Shown: one piece after another, positions 7,700 to 16,376 of the stretch | How the letters are laid out: each line of letters begins with the position of its first letter | How positions within the stretch are numbered: the stretch's first letter is position 1 | Assembly (NCBI GenBank): GCA_020425125.1 | Contig: JAGQRV010000004.1 | Coordinates: 38,748-102,747 of the forward strand | Length of the DNA: 64,000 bases | Direction: 5' to 3' | DNA from: Paracoccaceae bacterium | GTDB lineage: Bacteria; Pseudomonadota; Alphaproteobacteria; Rhodobacterales; Rhodobacteraceae | The notes under the pieces: generated by a model | Told to the model about the DNA's origin: nothing | Database searches by the model: none | The model's input: only the letters and a program-made list of their open reading frames with translations | Program-made: the position numbers and the translations under genes

Positions 7700-8380
7700 A
7701 TGCACGGAGTCATGGCGAGCACACCCCCAGACCCGCATCCTTTCCGGCCCCTGCCGAGCTTTCTGCTCCAGCGCTACCGCGGCTGGATGGCGACCACCCA
7801 TGCCGAGAACAAGGCGTGGTATCGTCGCCTGGCGACCGAGGGCCAGCGCCCGCGCGCGATGGTCATCGCCTGCTGCGACAGCCGGGTCCACGTCACGTCC
7901 ATCTTCGGTGCGGATCAGGGCGAGTTCTTCATACACCGCAACATTGCCAATCTGGTCCCGCCCTATGAACCGGACGGCGCCCAGCACGGCACGTCGGCTG
8001 CGGTGGAATACGCCGTGACCGCGCTGAAGGTGCCGCATCTTCTGGTCATGGGCCATTCCAATTGCGGCGGCGTGAAGGGATGCCATGACATGTGCACCGG
8101 CCACGCGCCCGAACTCGAATCCTCGTCGAGCTTCGTAGGCCGCTGGATGGACATTCTGCGTCCCGGCTATGACCGGGTGAGCGACATCCCGGACGAGGAC
8201 GCCCGCACCCGTGCACTCGAGGAGCAGGCGGTGCTGATCTCGCTCGACAACCTTCTGAGCTTTCCGTTCGTGCGCGAAGCAGTGGATTCCGAGACGCTGA
8301 GCCTGCACGGGCTCTGGATGGACATCGCCGAAGGCAAGCTCAACGTGTACGTTCCCGGACAGGGGTTCGCGCCGGTCTGA
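7700..8380 (+). CDS. Beta-class carbonic anhydrase
   Basis: This 226-residue enzyme interconverts CO2 and bicarbonate in the cytoplasm. Numbered from the ATG at 7700, the zinc ligands are C58 (CCDSR), H119 and C122 (GHSNCGGV), with the catalytic pair D60/R62. The segment FIHRNIANLVPPY is typical of beta enzymes. A second ATG at 7712 (MASTPPD) could be the true start, and neither has a strong ribosome site. It is divergent from the 123-aa gene and convergent with the outer-membrane gene that follows. Confidence 0.92.
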   Translation: MHGVMASTPPDPHPFRPLPSFLLQRYRGWMATTHAENKAWYRRLATEGQRPRAMVIACCDSRVHVTSIFGADQGEFFIHRNIANLVPPYEPDGAQHGTSAAVEYAVTALKVPHLLVMGHSNCGGVKGCHDMCTGHAPELESSSSFVGRWMDILRPGYDRVSDIPDEDARTRALEEQAVLISLDNLLSFPFVREAVDSETLSLHGLWMDIAEGKLNVYVPGQGFAPV

Positions 8381-8416
8381 CCCGAGGCGGCGCCGCAAAG
8401 ACCGCCATTGTCCCTT

Positions 8417-9049
8417 TCACGGCAGCACACTGCGATCCCAGCGAATTCCGATCAATACCGCGTTCGACCCGGTATCGGCGTCGAACGTGCCCCAGGCGTC
8501 CGACCGGTGGTGCAGCCTGACATACGGGCGCCACACCGAACTCGCGCGGCCGAACTCGATCTCGAAGAACCAGTGAGCCAGCAGATTCGTGCTGCTGCCG
8601 GTCCGGGCGATCTCGGTTTCCGAGGGACGGGTCGCAAACGACAGACCGGCTCCGTAGGCGAAGGACGGGATGAGCGGGTTTTCGAAGCGCGGCGTGCGGT
8701 AGAAGATCGGCAGCGTGAATTCCAGATGGGTCTGCTCGCCGAAATGGCCGAGCGCATCGATCTCCACTCCGACGAAACCGGGGCCGATATGGCCGGGCCG
8801 CGCCAGCGACCATTCCCGCGACACACTCGCGGCCAGCTGCCAGGCATTGCGAGGGCGGACCGAGCCCCAATCGTCGAAGAGCTCGCCCCATTCGTTGTCG
8901 GTCATCTGGCCGGCAGCGGCCGAGACATAGCTGCGCCCCTCGGCCCCGGCCGGATCGCCGAGGCTCACCGCCCCGGCGAGAACGGCTGCGGCAAGTTCAG
9001 CCCTTGCGCAGCACCCGGTTGCCAAGCGTTTCGGCAATCTGCACGGCAT
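8417..9049 (-). CDS. PagL-like (lipid A deacylase / acyloxyacyl hydrolase-like) outer membrane protein
   Basis: This 210-residue protein has an N-terminal hydrophobic stretch with an AGA-EG cleavage site at about residue 37, then alternating beta-strand patterns ending in aromatic residues (a small beta barrel). The segment YVRLHHRSDAWG contains the H181-x-S183 pair of PagL-type lipid A deacylases, and the protein ends with GSNAVLIGIRWD. Similar proteins in Rhodobacterales are often called acyloxyacyl hydrolases. The start at 9049 overlaps the 3' end of asd by 53 bp; a TTG seven codons downstream is an alternative. Activity on lipid A is inferred, and a general barrel role is possible. Confidence 0.55.
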   Translation of the reverse strand: MPCRLPKRLATGCCARAELAAAVLAGAVSLGDPAGAEGRSYVSAAAGQMTDNEWGELFDDWGSVRPRNAWQLAASVSREWSLARPGHIGPGFVGVEIDALGHFGEQTHLEFTLPIFYRTPRFENPLIPSFAYGAGLSFATRPSETEIARTGSSTNLLAHWFFEIEFGRASSVWRPYVRLHHRSDAWGTFDADTGSNAVLIGIRWDRSVLP

Positions 9050-10019
9050 TCAGGGCAGCCCCCTTGCGCAGGTTGTCGCTGACGCACCACAGGTTCAGCC
9101 CGTTCTCGATCGTGCTGTCCTGCCGGATCCGGCTGACGAATGTCGCGTAGTCGCCAACGCATTCCACCGGCGTGACGTAGCCGCCCGGCTCGCGCTTGTC
9201 GACGACCATGATCCCCGGCGCCTCGCGCAGGATATCACGCGCCTCGTCCTCGTCGAGGAAATCCTCGAACTCGATATTGACCGCTTCGGAATGGCCTACG
9301 AAGACCGGCACCCGCACGCAGGTCGCCGTGACCTTGATGTTGGGGTCGAGGATTTTCTTGGTCTCGGCCACCATCTTCCATTCTTCCTTGGTCTGGCCGT
9401 CCTCCAGAAAGACGTCGATGTGGGGGATCACGTTGAACGCGATCTGCTTCGGATAGACGCTGGGCTCAACCTCCTGACCGGGCACGAAGATGCCCTTGGT
9501 CTGGTTCCACAGTTCGTCCATCGCTTCCTTGCCCGAGCCCGAGACCGACTGGTAGGTCGAGACGACCACGCGCTTGATCCGGGCGCGGTCATGCAGCGGC
9601 TTCAGCGCCACCACCATCTGCGCCGTGGAGCAGTTGGGGTTGGCGATGATGTTCTTGTTCTTGTAGCCGTCGACTGCCGCGGCATTGACCTCGGGCACCA
9701 CAAGCGGGACCAGCGGGTCGTAGCGGTAGAGCGAGGAATTGTCGATCACGACGCAGCCCGCTGCCGCAGCCTTCGGCGCAAAGGCCTTGGTTGCGTCCGA
9801 GCCGATGGCGAAAAGCGCCATGTCCCAGCCCTTGAAGTCGAAGGTTTCCAGATCTGCGGTGGTCAGGGTCTTGTCGCCGAAGCTCACCTCGGTCCCGAGA
9901 GACCGGCGCGAGGCGAGGGCGGCGATCCGGTCGACCGGAAAGGCGCGCTCCGCCAGGATGTTGAGCATTTCGCGGCCCACATTGCCCGTGGCACCGACGA
10001 CGGCGACATTGTAGCCCAT
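8997..10019 (-). CDS. asd: Aspartate-semialdehyde dehydrogenase
   Basis: This 340-residue enzyme reduces aspartyl phosphate to aspartate semialdehyde with NADPH, in the pathway to lysine/diaminopimelate, threonine and methionine. The Rossmann motif VGATGNVG is at residues 8-15, the active-site cysteine is C130 in NPNCSTAQM, and the substrate loop has YQSVSGSGKEAMDEL. It is full length for the family. Its 3' end overlaps the start of the PagL-like gene, which suggests cotranscription. Confidence 0.97.
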   Translation of the reverse strand: MGYNVAVVGATGNVGREMLNILAERAFPVDRIAALASRRSLGTEVSFGDKTLTTADLETFDFKGWDMALFAIGSDATKAFAPKAAAAGCVVIDNSSLYRYDPLVPLVVPEVNAAAVDGYKNKNIIANPNCSTAQMVVALKPLHDRARIKRVVVSTYQSVSGSGKEAMDELWNQTKGIFVPGQEVEPSVYPKQIAFNVIPHIDVFLEDGQTKEEWKMVAETKKILDPNIKVTATCVRVPVFVGHSEAVNIEFEDFLDEDEARDILREAPGIMVVDKREPGGYVTPVECVGDYATFVSRIRQDSTIENGLNLWCVSDNLRKGAALNAVQIAETLGNRVLRKG

Positions 10020-10098
10020 CGTGGGGACTCCTTCTCTTCACGGGGTGCCTGTTAGCCGAGGTCCGCCTCGGGGGGAAGAGGGTGCAGCCCGAGCAGGC

Positions 10099-11235
10099 TC
10101 AGCGCACCGCCGGCGTGGGGAGTTTCGGCCGCACGAGATCGGGCACAACCTGCGGCCGGCCGTCCGGTCCGGGCTCGACCGAAGGATAATAGACCTGGTC
10201 GAGGTAGTTCATGAAGGCATTGCGCAGGGCCGCATCGAAGCCGATCCGGTCCGCGTCCGCAAAGCTCTGCGCCAGCTCAGGCTGGCCGTCCACGGGTGTC
10301 ACGAGGCCGGGAATGCGAAAGAAGGCCTGCCCCAGCACGATCACCGGCTTGTCGAAGAAGAACGCCTGCAGACCGACCGAGGAGTTCAGGGTGACGACGG
10401 CGCGAGCGCTGTCGACCTGGTGGAACGTGTCGGTCCGGTTGTCGATCACCACCCGGTCGCCGTGGCGATTGGTCATCGCGGCGAGGAGATGGCCCAGCGG
10501 GATCCGCGAAGAAGGGTGCTCCTTCAGGCGCAGGTGCCAGCCCTCGGGAAGCGCGGGCACGGCATCCGAGAGGTGGGCGAGATAGCTCTCGATCGGTCCG
10601 ACCCAGCCGCTGAACTGCCGGATCTGGGTGTCGTCGGGAACCTGCAGCGGGCAGAACACGAAGGGCGTAGCTGCCAGATCGTCGCTGGCCGCCCCTTGCG
10701 TGACATCGCCTCGTTTCGGCGCGCGCGCCACCAGCTTCTGTTTCAGCGCCATCCAGCCCCGCCCCTGGCGATCCGGGTCCTGCGACGCCCAGTCGAGATA
10801 GAACGCGGCATCCCGCGGCAGCGAGTTCTCCTGGTTGACGCCGGCCGAATCCACCGTGACGCGCCCCGGCAGCGGCGCCCGTTCCAGGAAGACCGTCGGC
10901 CGGCCGGCATCGCGCGCCGCGCCCATGAACGCCCGCCGCGTCCCCTTGATCCCGTTCCATGACACGGCGACGGCATCCGGATTGTCGTCGAAATACTTGC
11001 GGAAGGCGTTGTACTGCACGCCGTAGAGCGCGCGCTTCAGCGTCCGGACCAACCCGTTCCGCGGCGGCCGCTTGGCGGTGGCCAGAGACTGGTCGACGCG
11101 CGCCTTGGTTTCCGGATAGCCCGAGAAGCGGAGGCTGGCATCCGTCAGATGCGCCACGTCGCCGCCAAGCGCGCAGACGGAGGCGAGCATCGCGTCGATC
11201 TCGGGATCGCCGTCCTTCAGATAGGTGTACTTCAC
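10099..11235 (-). CDS. Capsular polysaccharide biosynthesis/export protein, KpsS-like
   Basis: This 378-residue protein resembles the KpsS/KpsC Kdo-transferase-like family, which builds the lipid-linked base of capsules. Recognisable parts are FVFCPLQVPDDTQI (about residue 190), HLRLKEHPSS, and the late motif VVTLNSSVGLQAFFFDKPVIVLG, which is the family nucleotide-sugar-binding signature. It has a GTG start at 11235 with GGAAGGAG about 10 bases upstream. No other capsule genes are adjacent, so it is an isolated member. It could instead modify lipopolysaccharide or exopolysaccharide. Confidence 0.7.
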   Translation of the reverse strand: MKYTYLKDGDPEIDAMLASVCALGGDVAHLTDASLRFSGYPETKARVDQSLATAKRPPRNGLVRTLKRALYGVQYNAFRKYFDDNPDAVAVSWNGIKGTRRAFMGAARDAGRPTVFLERAPLPGRVTVDSAGVNQENSLPRDAAFYLDWASQDPDRQGRGWMALKQKLVARAPKRGDVTQGAASDDLAATPFVFCPLQVPDDTQIRQFSGWVGPIESYLAHLSDAVPALPEGWHLRLKEHPSSRIPLGHLLAAMTNRHGDRVVIDNRTDTFHQVDSARAVVTLNSSVGLQAFFFDKPVIVLGQAFFRIPGLVTPVDGQPELAQSFADADRIGFDAALRNAFMNYLDQVYYPSVEPGPDGRPQVVPDLVRPKLPTPAVR

Positions 11236-11501
11236 GCGGCGCGCTCCTTCCGGCGGGCCCCGGTCCGGCCCGCGCTCCCGCAGAAGATGGGGTCAGGGCC
11301 GCAAATGCAAGGGGCGCTCGGGTCCTGCGCCGGCGGGCCGGACGGCAAGCAAGGCTCGCCATCCGCATCCTGCGTCAGGGCGACGCGGCAGTCCGGATAC
11401 CGTGCGGGCGCGTCGGACACCCGGCTTCCCACACACGTCGTCGGTGCGGCCCGGCGCCTACCGGTCACAGATCCGGGAACGGTCTTGGCGGAATGCTCAG
11501 T

Positions 11502-13781
11502 TTACTGCGGGGACGCTGCGGCATTCAGGACGTCCTGCGCGAAGGTCCGCAGGGCCTCGCTCTGGTCGATCCAGCCCGACGCTTCGGCCAGCGTCGGCAC
11601 GCCACCGCTGGTACCGGCCCCCGCCGCGAGCTGCGCGGTCCCATCCGCCGCGGTGACGCCGCCAAGCGGGGCCGGTGCTTCCCCGATGAGCAGAGCCGCG
11701 ATGCGTTTGCGCTGCGCATCCATGGTCAGGCGCTCGGCATCCCGCCACAGGCCGGCCTGCCAATAGGCATCGGCGGCAAGCTCCCGTTCGTCCAGGGATT
11801 CGTATGCCTGGGCCGCTTCAGGATAGGCACCGAGTTCCATCAGCGCATCGGCCTTCAGGCGCATGGCCTCGTCATCGGTCTGGCTGGCCAGGCGTGCCAG
11901 TGTCTCGCTCGGACGCCCTTCCCGCAGGGCGCGGATAGAAAGCGCCCGCTGCCGGTGCGCATCCATCCGCGGATCGGCGGAATCGTCATAGCCCTCCGCC
12001 TCCGTGAGGAACCCGAGGGCTGTCAGTCGCTCCGAAATCTCTCCGGCCTGCTCGGGCGACAGCAGGTCCCGAAGCGGCCCGGCCGCGAAGGCCCGCGCCT
12101 CGACCAGAAACGTCCCCTCGCTCGGATCCGCAGTCACCGCCTGCATCACACGGTTGGTATCGCCCGACAGGTCATAGGTTCCGGCATGTCCGGAGTCCCG
12201 CAGACGCGCGAGCAGCGCCAGCGCATCATCGTAGGCCGCACTGCTCGCCAATGCCGCGACATAGGCGTCGACCAGATCCGCGGATTCCGGCGATCCCTTG
12301 CTCTCGTGAATCTGCGCCTCGACCTCGTGACGCTTTTCTTCCACTACCGGCGTGCGGTTGCGGGCGAGACGGGTCAGAAGCTCGGTCTGCGCCGCCAGCG
12401 CGACCGGCTCGTTGCCGCGCGCGGCATCCTCGACAGCAGCGACAACCTCCGGCGCGGCGGCGTCGCCTTCTGCGCGGGCCTCTTCGACCTCAAGTTCGGC
12501 TCCGGGCTCGTTCGTCGCCCGGAACAGCGTTTCCCGCGCCGCCTGGGCCTCGTCTCCGTGACCCGCACGGCGCAGCCGCTCGGAGACCGCCGGGGCAAGC
12601 TGCCGCCTCAGATGAAGCGGCATGGCGCTGAGACTTCTCAAGATCGCCTTCGAGTCGATAATTGCGGTTCCCAGGTCGGCGGTCGGCATCGCCAGAAGCG
12701 CCCAGAGTGCCGCCGGCGTATCGCACCCGGTCTGCGTTCGCAGGACCTGGGGGCCCGGCTGTTCCGGATTGTCCACCACACGGGCCAGGGCCGCGGTGAC
12801 CGCACCTGCCGGGTCGCCTATCGGGTAAGCCGCCAGAAGCTGCACGGCTTCGGCACCGAAACCGAGATACACGTATGTCCGGGCGAGATCGAGAACCGCG
12901 GCATCCGTCGGCTCCACGAAATCCTTCAGGAAATTCGCCCGCGCCGCTTCGAGAGCCGCAAGCGGCGTCGGACTGGCTGCCCCCCAGGCGGTGACATCGA
13001 AGATCGCGCCGTCCAGGCAAGCCGACCGTGCCGCGTCTTCGGCAGGTGCCGTGCCCGTGGCAATCTCGACGCCCGATCGGACGTCAATTCCCGGAACCGC
13101 TGCGGAATTGCCAGACCGCTCGCCGGTGGCATGGGCATCCGGGTCGCGCGGGGTTGCAAGCCCGTAGGCTACGGCTCGGCCGATCCCCTCGCCCAGCTCG
13201 GCTCGCAGCGCCGCACCGGTATCGGGCACCGGTTCGGGCGTCGGCGGCGGCGCGGGCGGTGGCGTGTGGCCGGCTGGCACGGCATCGGGGAAGGTTATCG
13301 GCAGTTGCAGGAACGTGCCTGCACCACCAGTGGGCATCCTCACCGACACATGCCGCGTCGGGCCTGCAATTGGCGCAGGTCTGTCCTCCGGCGTATCGAG
13401 CACGGTCTCGAACTGGCCGCCGGGCCGGGCGGCGCCATCCTTGATGTCGATCACGACAATTCCCGGCCGGTACTCGAACGCATTCGCATGACATTCGCAG
13501 GTCACCTCGAGATCAAGCCCCTCCGGCACCTTGCGCACCTCAAGCAGACGCGTGCGCGGCAGAAAGTCGAAGACCTGAGACGTGTCGAACCGGGTATTCG
13601 GCTCCATGGGTTCCAGCCGGTAGCCGTCGGCGATCCGCCCCAGCCTCCATTCGGTCGGCGCATCGAAATACAGCACCAACCGCGAGAAATCGGCATGCTC
13701 GCCTGACTTGATCACGACCTCTCTGGCCGTGGCCGGCGCCGCGAGCGAGATCAGAGCGACGGTGATCGCCACCCGGATCAT
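11502..13781 (-). CDS. Large secreted protein of the flagellar locus, possible MotC analogue
   Basis: This 759-residue protein has a clear Sec signal peptide (MIRVAITVALISLAAPATA, cleavage after residue 19). Residues 20-125 form a beta-rich domain (VLYFDAPTEWRLGRIADGYRLE). A proline-rich linker follows at about 170-190 (PPPAPPPTPEPVP). The rest is an alanine-rich helical repeat region, like tetratricopeptide or HEAT repeats. The start overlaps the motA stop in an ATGA, and a motE-like chaperone gene lies just beyond motA. In rhizobia, MotE assists the periplasmic motor protein MotC. By position I infer a periplasmic motor-associated role, but no sequence family is recognised. Confidence 0.7.
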   Translation of the reverse strand: MIRVAITVALISLAAPATAREVVIKSGEHADFSRLVLYFDAPTEWRLGRIADGYRLEPMEPNTRFDTSQVFDFLPRTRLLEVRKVPEGLDLEVTCECHANAFEYRPGIVVIDIKDGAARPGGQFETVLDTPEDRPAPIAGPTRHVSVRMPTGGAGTFLQLPITFPDAVPAGHTPPPAPPPTPEPVPDTGAALRAELGEGIGRAVAYGLATPRDPDAHATGERSGNSAAVPGIDVRSGVEIATGTAPAEDAARSACLDGAIFDVTAWGAASPTPLAALEAARANFLKDFVEPTDAAVLDLARTYVYLGFGAEAVQLLAAYPIGDPAGAVTAALARVVDNPEQPGPQVLRTQTGCDTPAALWALLAMPTADLGTAIIDSKAILRSLSAMPLHLRRQLAPAVSERLRRAGHGDEAQAARETLFRATNEPGAELEVEEARAEGDAAAPEVVAAVEDAARGNEPVALAAQTELLTRLARNRTPVVEEKRHEVEAQIHESKGSPESADLVDAYVAALASSAAYDDALALLARLRDSGHAGTYDLSGDTNRVMQAVTADPSEGTFLVEARAFAAGPLRDLLSPEQAGEISERLTALGFLTEAEGYDDSADPRMDAHRQRALSIRALREGRPSETLARLASQTDDEAMRLKADALMELGAYPEAAQAYESLDERELAADAYWQAGLWRDAERLTMDAQRKRIAALLIGEAPAPLGGVTAADGTAQLAAGAGTSGGVPTLAEASGWIDQSEALRTFAQDVLNAAASPQ

Positions 13782-14647
13782 GCGGCGTTGCTCTTGGCGG
13801 CCTTCAACGCCTCTTCAAGCTCGGCAAAGGTCGGGCGGCACCGGCCCGGCGTATTCTGGCGCCCCACCTCGATGCAGATATTGGTGGCGTGATTGTGCAG
13901 GTTGGCAACCAGCACTTCCCGGATCAGCTGGTAGAAATGAGCGTCCTCCTCGACCACCGTCTTCAGGCGGCTGGCGAAGGGTCCGACCAACCCATAGGCG
14001 AGGAAGACCCCGAGGAAGGTGCCGACCAGTGCCCCGCCGATCAGTTTGCCCAGGATCTCGGGCGGCTGGTCGATCGAACTCATCGTCTTGATCACGCCGA
14101 GGACGGCCGCGACGATCCCGAGTGCGGGAAGGCCGTCGGCCATGGTCTGGAGCGCGTGGCTCGAATGCAGGGCGTGGTCCAGCTCGGCCTGCATCCGCTT
14201 TTCCAGAACTTCCTCGACCTGATGCGGATCGTCGAAGTTCATCGAAGCGGACCGGAGCGTGTCGCAGATCAGTCCGACCGCCTCGTGGTCGGCCTGAATT
14301 TTCGTGTAGCGCCCGAAGATCGCCGAGGATTCCGGCGCCTCGATATGCTCTTCGAGCGCGACCGGGCTCTGGCGGGCGACGCGGATCAACTCGAACAGCA
14401 GACAGAGCAGATCGCGATAATCCGCGGGCTTCCAGTGCGGCCCCTTGAACACCTTCGCGATGTCGCGAAGCGCGTGCTTGATCGCGCTCATGTCGTTCGA
14501 GATCGTGAACGCGCCGACCGCCGCGCCGCCGATGATGATGAGCTCGTGGGGCAGCGACTTGACGATGATCGCCATCTTGCCGCCGGAGGACAAGTAGCCG
14601 CCGAACACCATCCCGAAGATGATCACAATTCCGATGATCCCGATCAT
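13778..14647 (-). CDS. motA: Flagellar motor stator protein MotA
   Basis: This 289-residue inner membrane protein forms the proton- or sodium-driven stator with MotB. Membrane segments are near residues 1-22, 33-50, 165-190 and 200-225. The conserved MotA parts are GLPALGIVAAVLGVIKTM and the GALVGTFLGVFLAYGLVGP loop. The cytoplasmic region between them contains the helices that touch FliG. Its stop overlaps the start of the large secreted protein. motB is not adjacent and must lie outside this window. Confidence 0.95.
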   Translation of the reverse strand: MIGIIGIVIIFGMVFGGYLSSGGKMAIIVKSLPHELIIIGGAAVGAFTISNDMSAIKHALRDIAKVFKGPHWKPADYRDLLCLLFELIRVARQSPVALEEHIEAPESSAIFGRYTKIQADHEAVGLICDTLRSASMNFDDPHQVEEVLEKRMQAELDHALHSSHALQTMADGLPALGIVAAVLGVIKTMSSIDQPPEILGKLIGGALVGTFLGVFLAYGLVGPFASRLKTVVEEDAHFYQLIREVLVANLHNHATNICIEVGRQNTPGRCRPTFAELEEALKAAKSNAA

Positions 14648-14719
14648 TCAGATCTCTCCGCCTGGGTCGCCACTCACGCGGCATCTGACGATACCGACGG
14701 TGAAAATCGCCTTACCGAG

Positions 14720-15319
14720 TCATTCCGTCGGCACGTTCACGTTGCGCCCGGCCAGAATGACGCTGATCGAATAGGCCTTGGTCGGGCTGAGACCGGTCAC
14801 GATCTGCGCCGCCGCTTCGGGCCGCATCCGTCCGAGGAATCCCGCGGCGAAGCCCGGATCCATCTCTTCGAACACCTTCGCGGCCTCCTTGGGCTTCATG
14901 TTCTCGTAGACGGCCGTGAGCTGTTCCAGATCGCCTTCCGCAGCTCCCTGTGCCAGCGACATGACCTTGCGCAAGCTGGCTTCCGCTTCGCCAAGACGCG
15001 CGATCTGCTGTTCGACCACGGTCGCGACGGCGCGAAGGTCCTGTTCCCGCAGGGCAAGGTCCGATTCGCGCGAGGCCAGCGCCGCCTCGCGCTGGCGCAA
15101 CTCGAATAGGATCGTGTCGACCTGCTGCGCCAGCTCGGCATCGGCCGACGGTGCGCTACCTTCGCCGGCGGACGCCCCCAGATCGCCCAGTTCCCGCGCG
15201 ATCGCTTCGGCGGTCCCGCCGAAGAACCGGACCACCGCCGACGCGAGAAACAGCCCGACCAGCACCGTGCTGACGGACATCGCGGGCCGCGCGGCGCGTG
15301 CAGGTCGTTTCGCCGTCAT
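14720..15319 (-). CDS. MotE-like flagellar chaperone (MgtE N-domain-like)
   Basis: This 199-residue protein has an N-terminal hydrophobic segment (VSTVLVGLFLASAVVRFF, about residues 16-34), a coiled coil at 60-125 (FELRQREAALASRESDLALREQDL), and a C-terminal domain of the MgtE intracellular N-domain type (YENMKPKEAAKVFEEMDPGFAAGFLGRM). This architecture is that of rhizobial MotE, a periplasmic chaperone for MotC. It overlaps the upstream 137-aa gene by 4 bp and precedes motA, so it is part of the fliL-motA operon. The partner is probably the 759-aa secreted protein, but that is inferred. Confidence 0.75.
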   Translation of the reverse strand: MTAKRPARAARPAMSVSTVLVGLFLASAVVRFFGGTAEAIARELGDLGASAGEGSAPSADAELAQQVDTILFELRQREAALASRESDLALREQDLRAVATVVEQQIARLGEAEASLRKVMSLAQGAAEGDLEQLTAVYENMKPKEAAKVFEEMDPGFAAGFLGRMRPEAAAQIVTGLSPTKAYSISVILAGRNVNVPTE

Positions 15320-15729
15320 TCGGCGGCCTCGCGGCGCGAGGCCCCGAAACTGCGTCGGAAGGTCGGGCCGGCTGGTTGCGGCTGCGTCTGAGACTGCGCC
15401 TGGGGCTTCGCGGGCGCAACGGCGTCCGGTTCCTCCCGCTCGCGGGCCGGAAGGTCGTGCAGCGAGGCCAGAAGAAGTTCAAGCTTGCGCGCCGCAGCTT
15501 CGGCCCGCCGGGTGCTTTCCTCGAGCGATCCCGCCGAGGCACGGGCCTCGCCATGGGCGCGGTCGAGCGCATGGGTCATTTCGGCGACCTGTTGCGAGAG
15601 TCCGGCAACCGCCCCGCCGACCCCGTCTTCCAAACTGGTGAAACGGCTCAGCCGGCGTGAGAGAACCAGGCAATAGAATGCGGCGCCCAAGGCGGCGGCG
15701 ATCAGGAGAATGTCGGAAATCAGCGCCAT
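15316..15729 (-). CDS. Membrane-anchored coiled-coil protein of the fliL-motA operon
   Basis: This 137-residue protein has one membrane segment at residues 4-22 (ISDILLIAAALGAAFYCLVLS), then an amphipathic helical region (VGGAVAGLSQQVAEMTHALDRAHGEA) and a low-complexity Q/P-rich tail. It lies 10 bp after fliL and overlaps the motE-like gene by 4 bp. It resembles the short DUF6468-type proteins found between fliL and motA-type genes in alphaproteobacteria, although I am not sure of that family assignment. The function is unknown but is presumably flagellar. Confidence 0.6.
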   Translation of the reverse strand: MALISDILLIAAALGAAFYCLVLSRRLSRFTSLEDGVGGAVAGLSQQVAEMTHALDRAHGEARASAGSLEESTRRAEAAARKLELLLASLHDLPAREREEPDAVAPAKPQAQSQTQPQPAGPTFRRSFGASRREAAE

Positions 15730-15739
15730 CTTTGTCCTC

Positions 15740-16252
15740 TCAATTGATCAGAAAGGTTGTCACCAGCAAATCCTGGACGCGGCCTTCCCCGGATACGACC
15801 TGAACCCGGCGCAGCATCTGCGCCCGGATCCGCAGAAGCGCCGCGGGATCGCGGAGGTCCTGGATTTCCACCGCGCGCAGATACGTGTTCATGACGTCCA
15901 TGATCCGCGGCATCATCGCCTGCACTTCGGCGGCATAGGCCGGCACAACCTCAAGATTGCCTTCGAAGCGCAGCTGTGCCGGCGGGTCGATCTGGCTGAG
16001 ACTGACGAGGACGGGCTGGATCGGCACGAAGCTGACCTGCGGCATCGGCGCGACCTCGGCCTCGGCGGCATGGGAGTCTCCGCCGCCATGCGCCTCGCCG
16101 CCATGGCCGCCGCCGCCCGCGCCGTCTCCGCCGCCGATCAGCCCGGAATAGACCGCGTAGAATCCGCCGCCCCCAAGCGCAAGCGCCAGGACGGCCCCCG
16201 CGACCAGTGGCAGTTTCGATTTCTTCGGCTTGCTTTCTTCCGTCGCGGCCAT
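15740..16252 (-). CDS. fliL: Flagellar basal body-associated protein FliL
   Basis: This 170-residue single-pass membrane protein has a short basic N-terminus (KPKKSK), a membrane segment at residues 16-38 and a Gly/His-rich linker (GGGGHGGEAHGGGDSH). The periplasmic FliL domain contains the typical FEGNLEVVPAYAAEVQAMMPRIMDVMNTYLRAVE and ends with VQDLLVTTFLIN. FliL supports the stator and modulates torque. It heads the minus-strand operon with motA and is divergent from fliF. Confidence 0.9.
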   Translation of the reverse strand: MAATEESKPKKSKLPLVAGAVLALALGGGGFYAVYSGLIGGGDGAGGGGHGGEAHGGGDSHAAEAEVAPMPQVSFVPIQPVLVSLSQIDPPAQLRFEGNLEVVPAYAAEVQAMMPRIMDVMNTYLRAVEIQDLRDPAALLRIRAQMLRRVQVVSGEGRVQDLLVTTFLIN

Positions 16253-16298
16253 GTCGGCCTCCGTGATTTCCGCTGCAGCCGCATTACCACCAACGAGA

Positions 16299-16313
16299 CT
16301 AACCGATTGTTAA
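16299..16313. promoter_or_regulatory. CtrA-like box between fliL and fliF
   Basis: CTAA (16299-16302), seven bases (CCGATTG) and TTAA (16310-16313) match the CtrA binding pattern TTAA-N7-TTAA at seven of eight fixed positions. The site lies in the 124-bp divergent spacer, 64 bp before fliF and 47 bp before fliL. CtrA or its homologue controls flagellar class genes in many alphaproteobacteria, so it may drive both operons. Binding is not shown. Confidence 0.6.
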
Positions 16314-16376
16314 GTCGAGCTGGCGCAGGTTCCACCGGACAGGACGGGCCCCCCCTCGCCCTGGAAGGAGCCGCCG

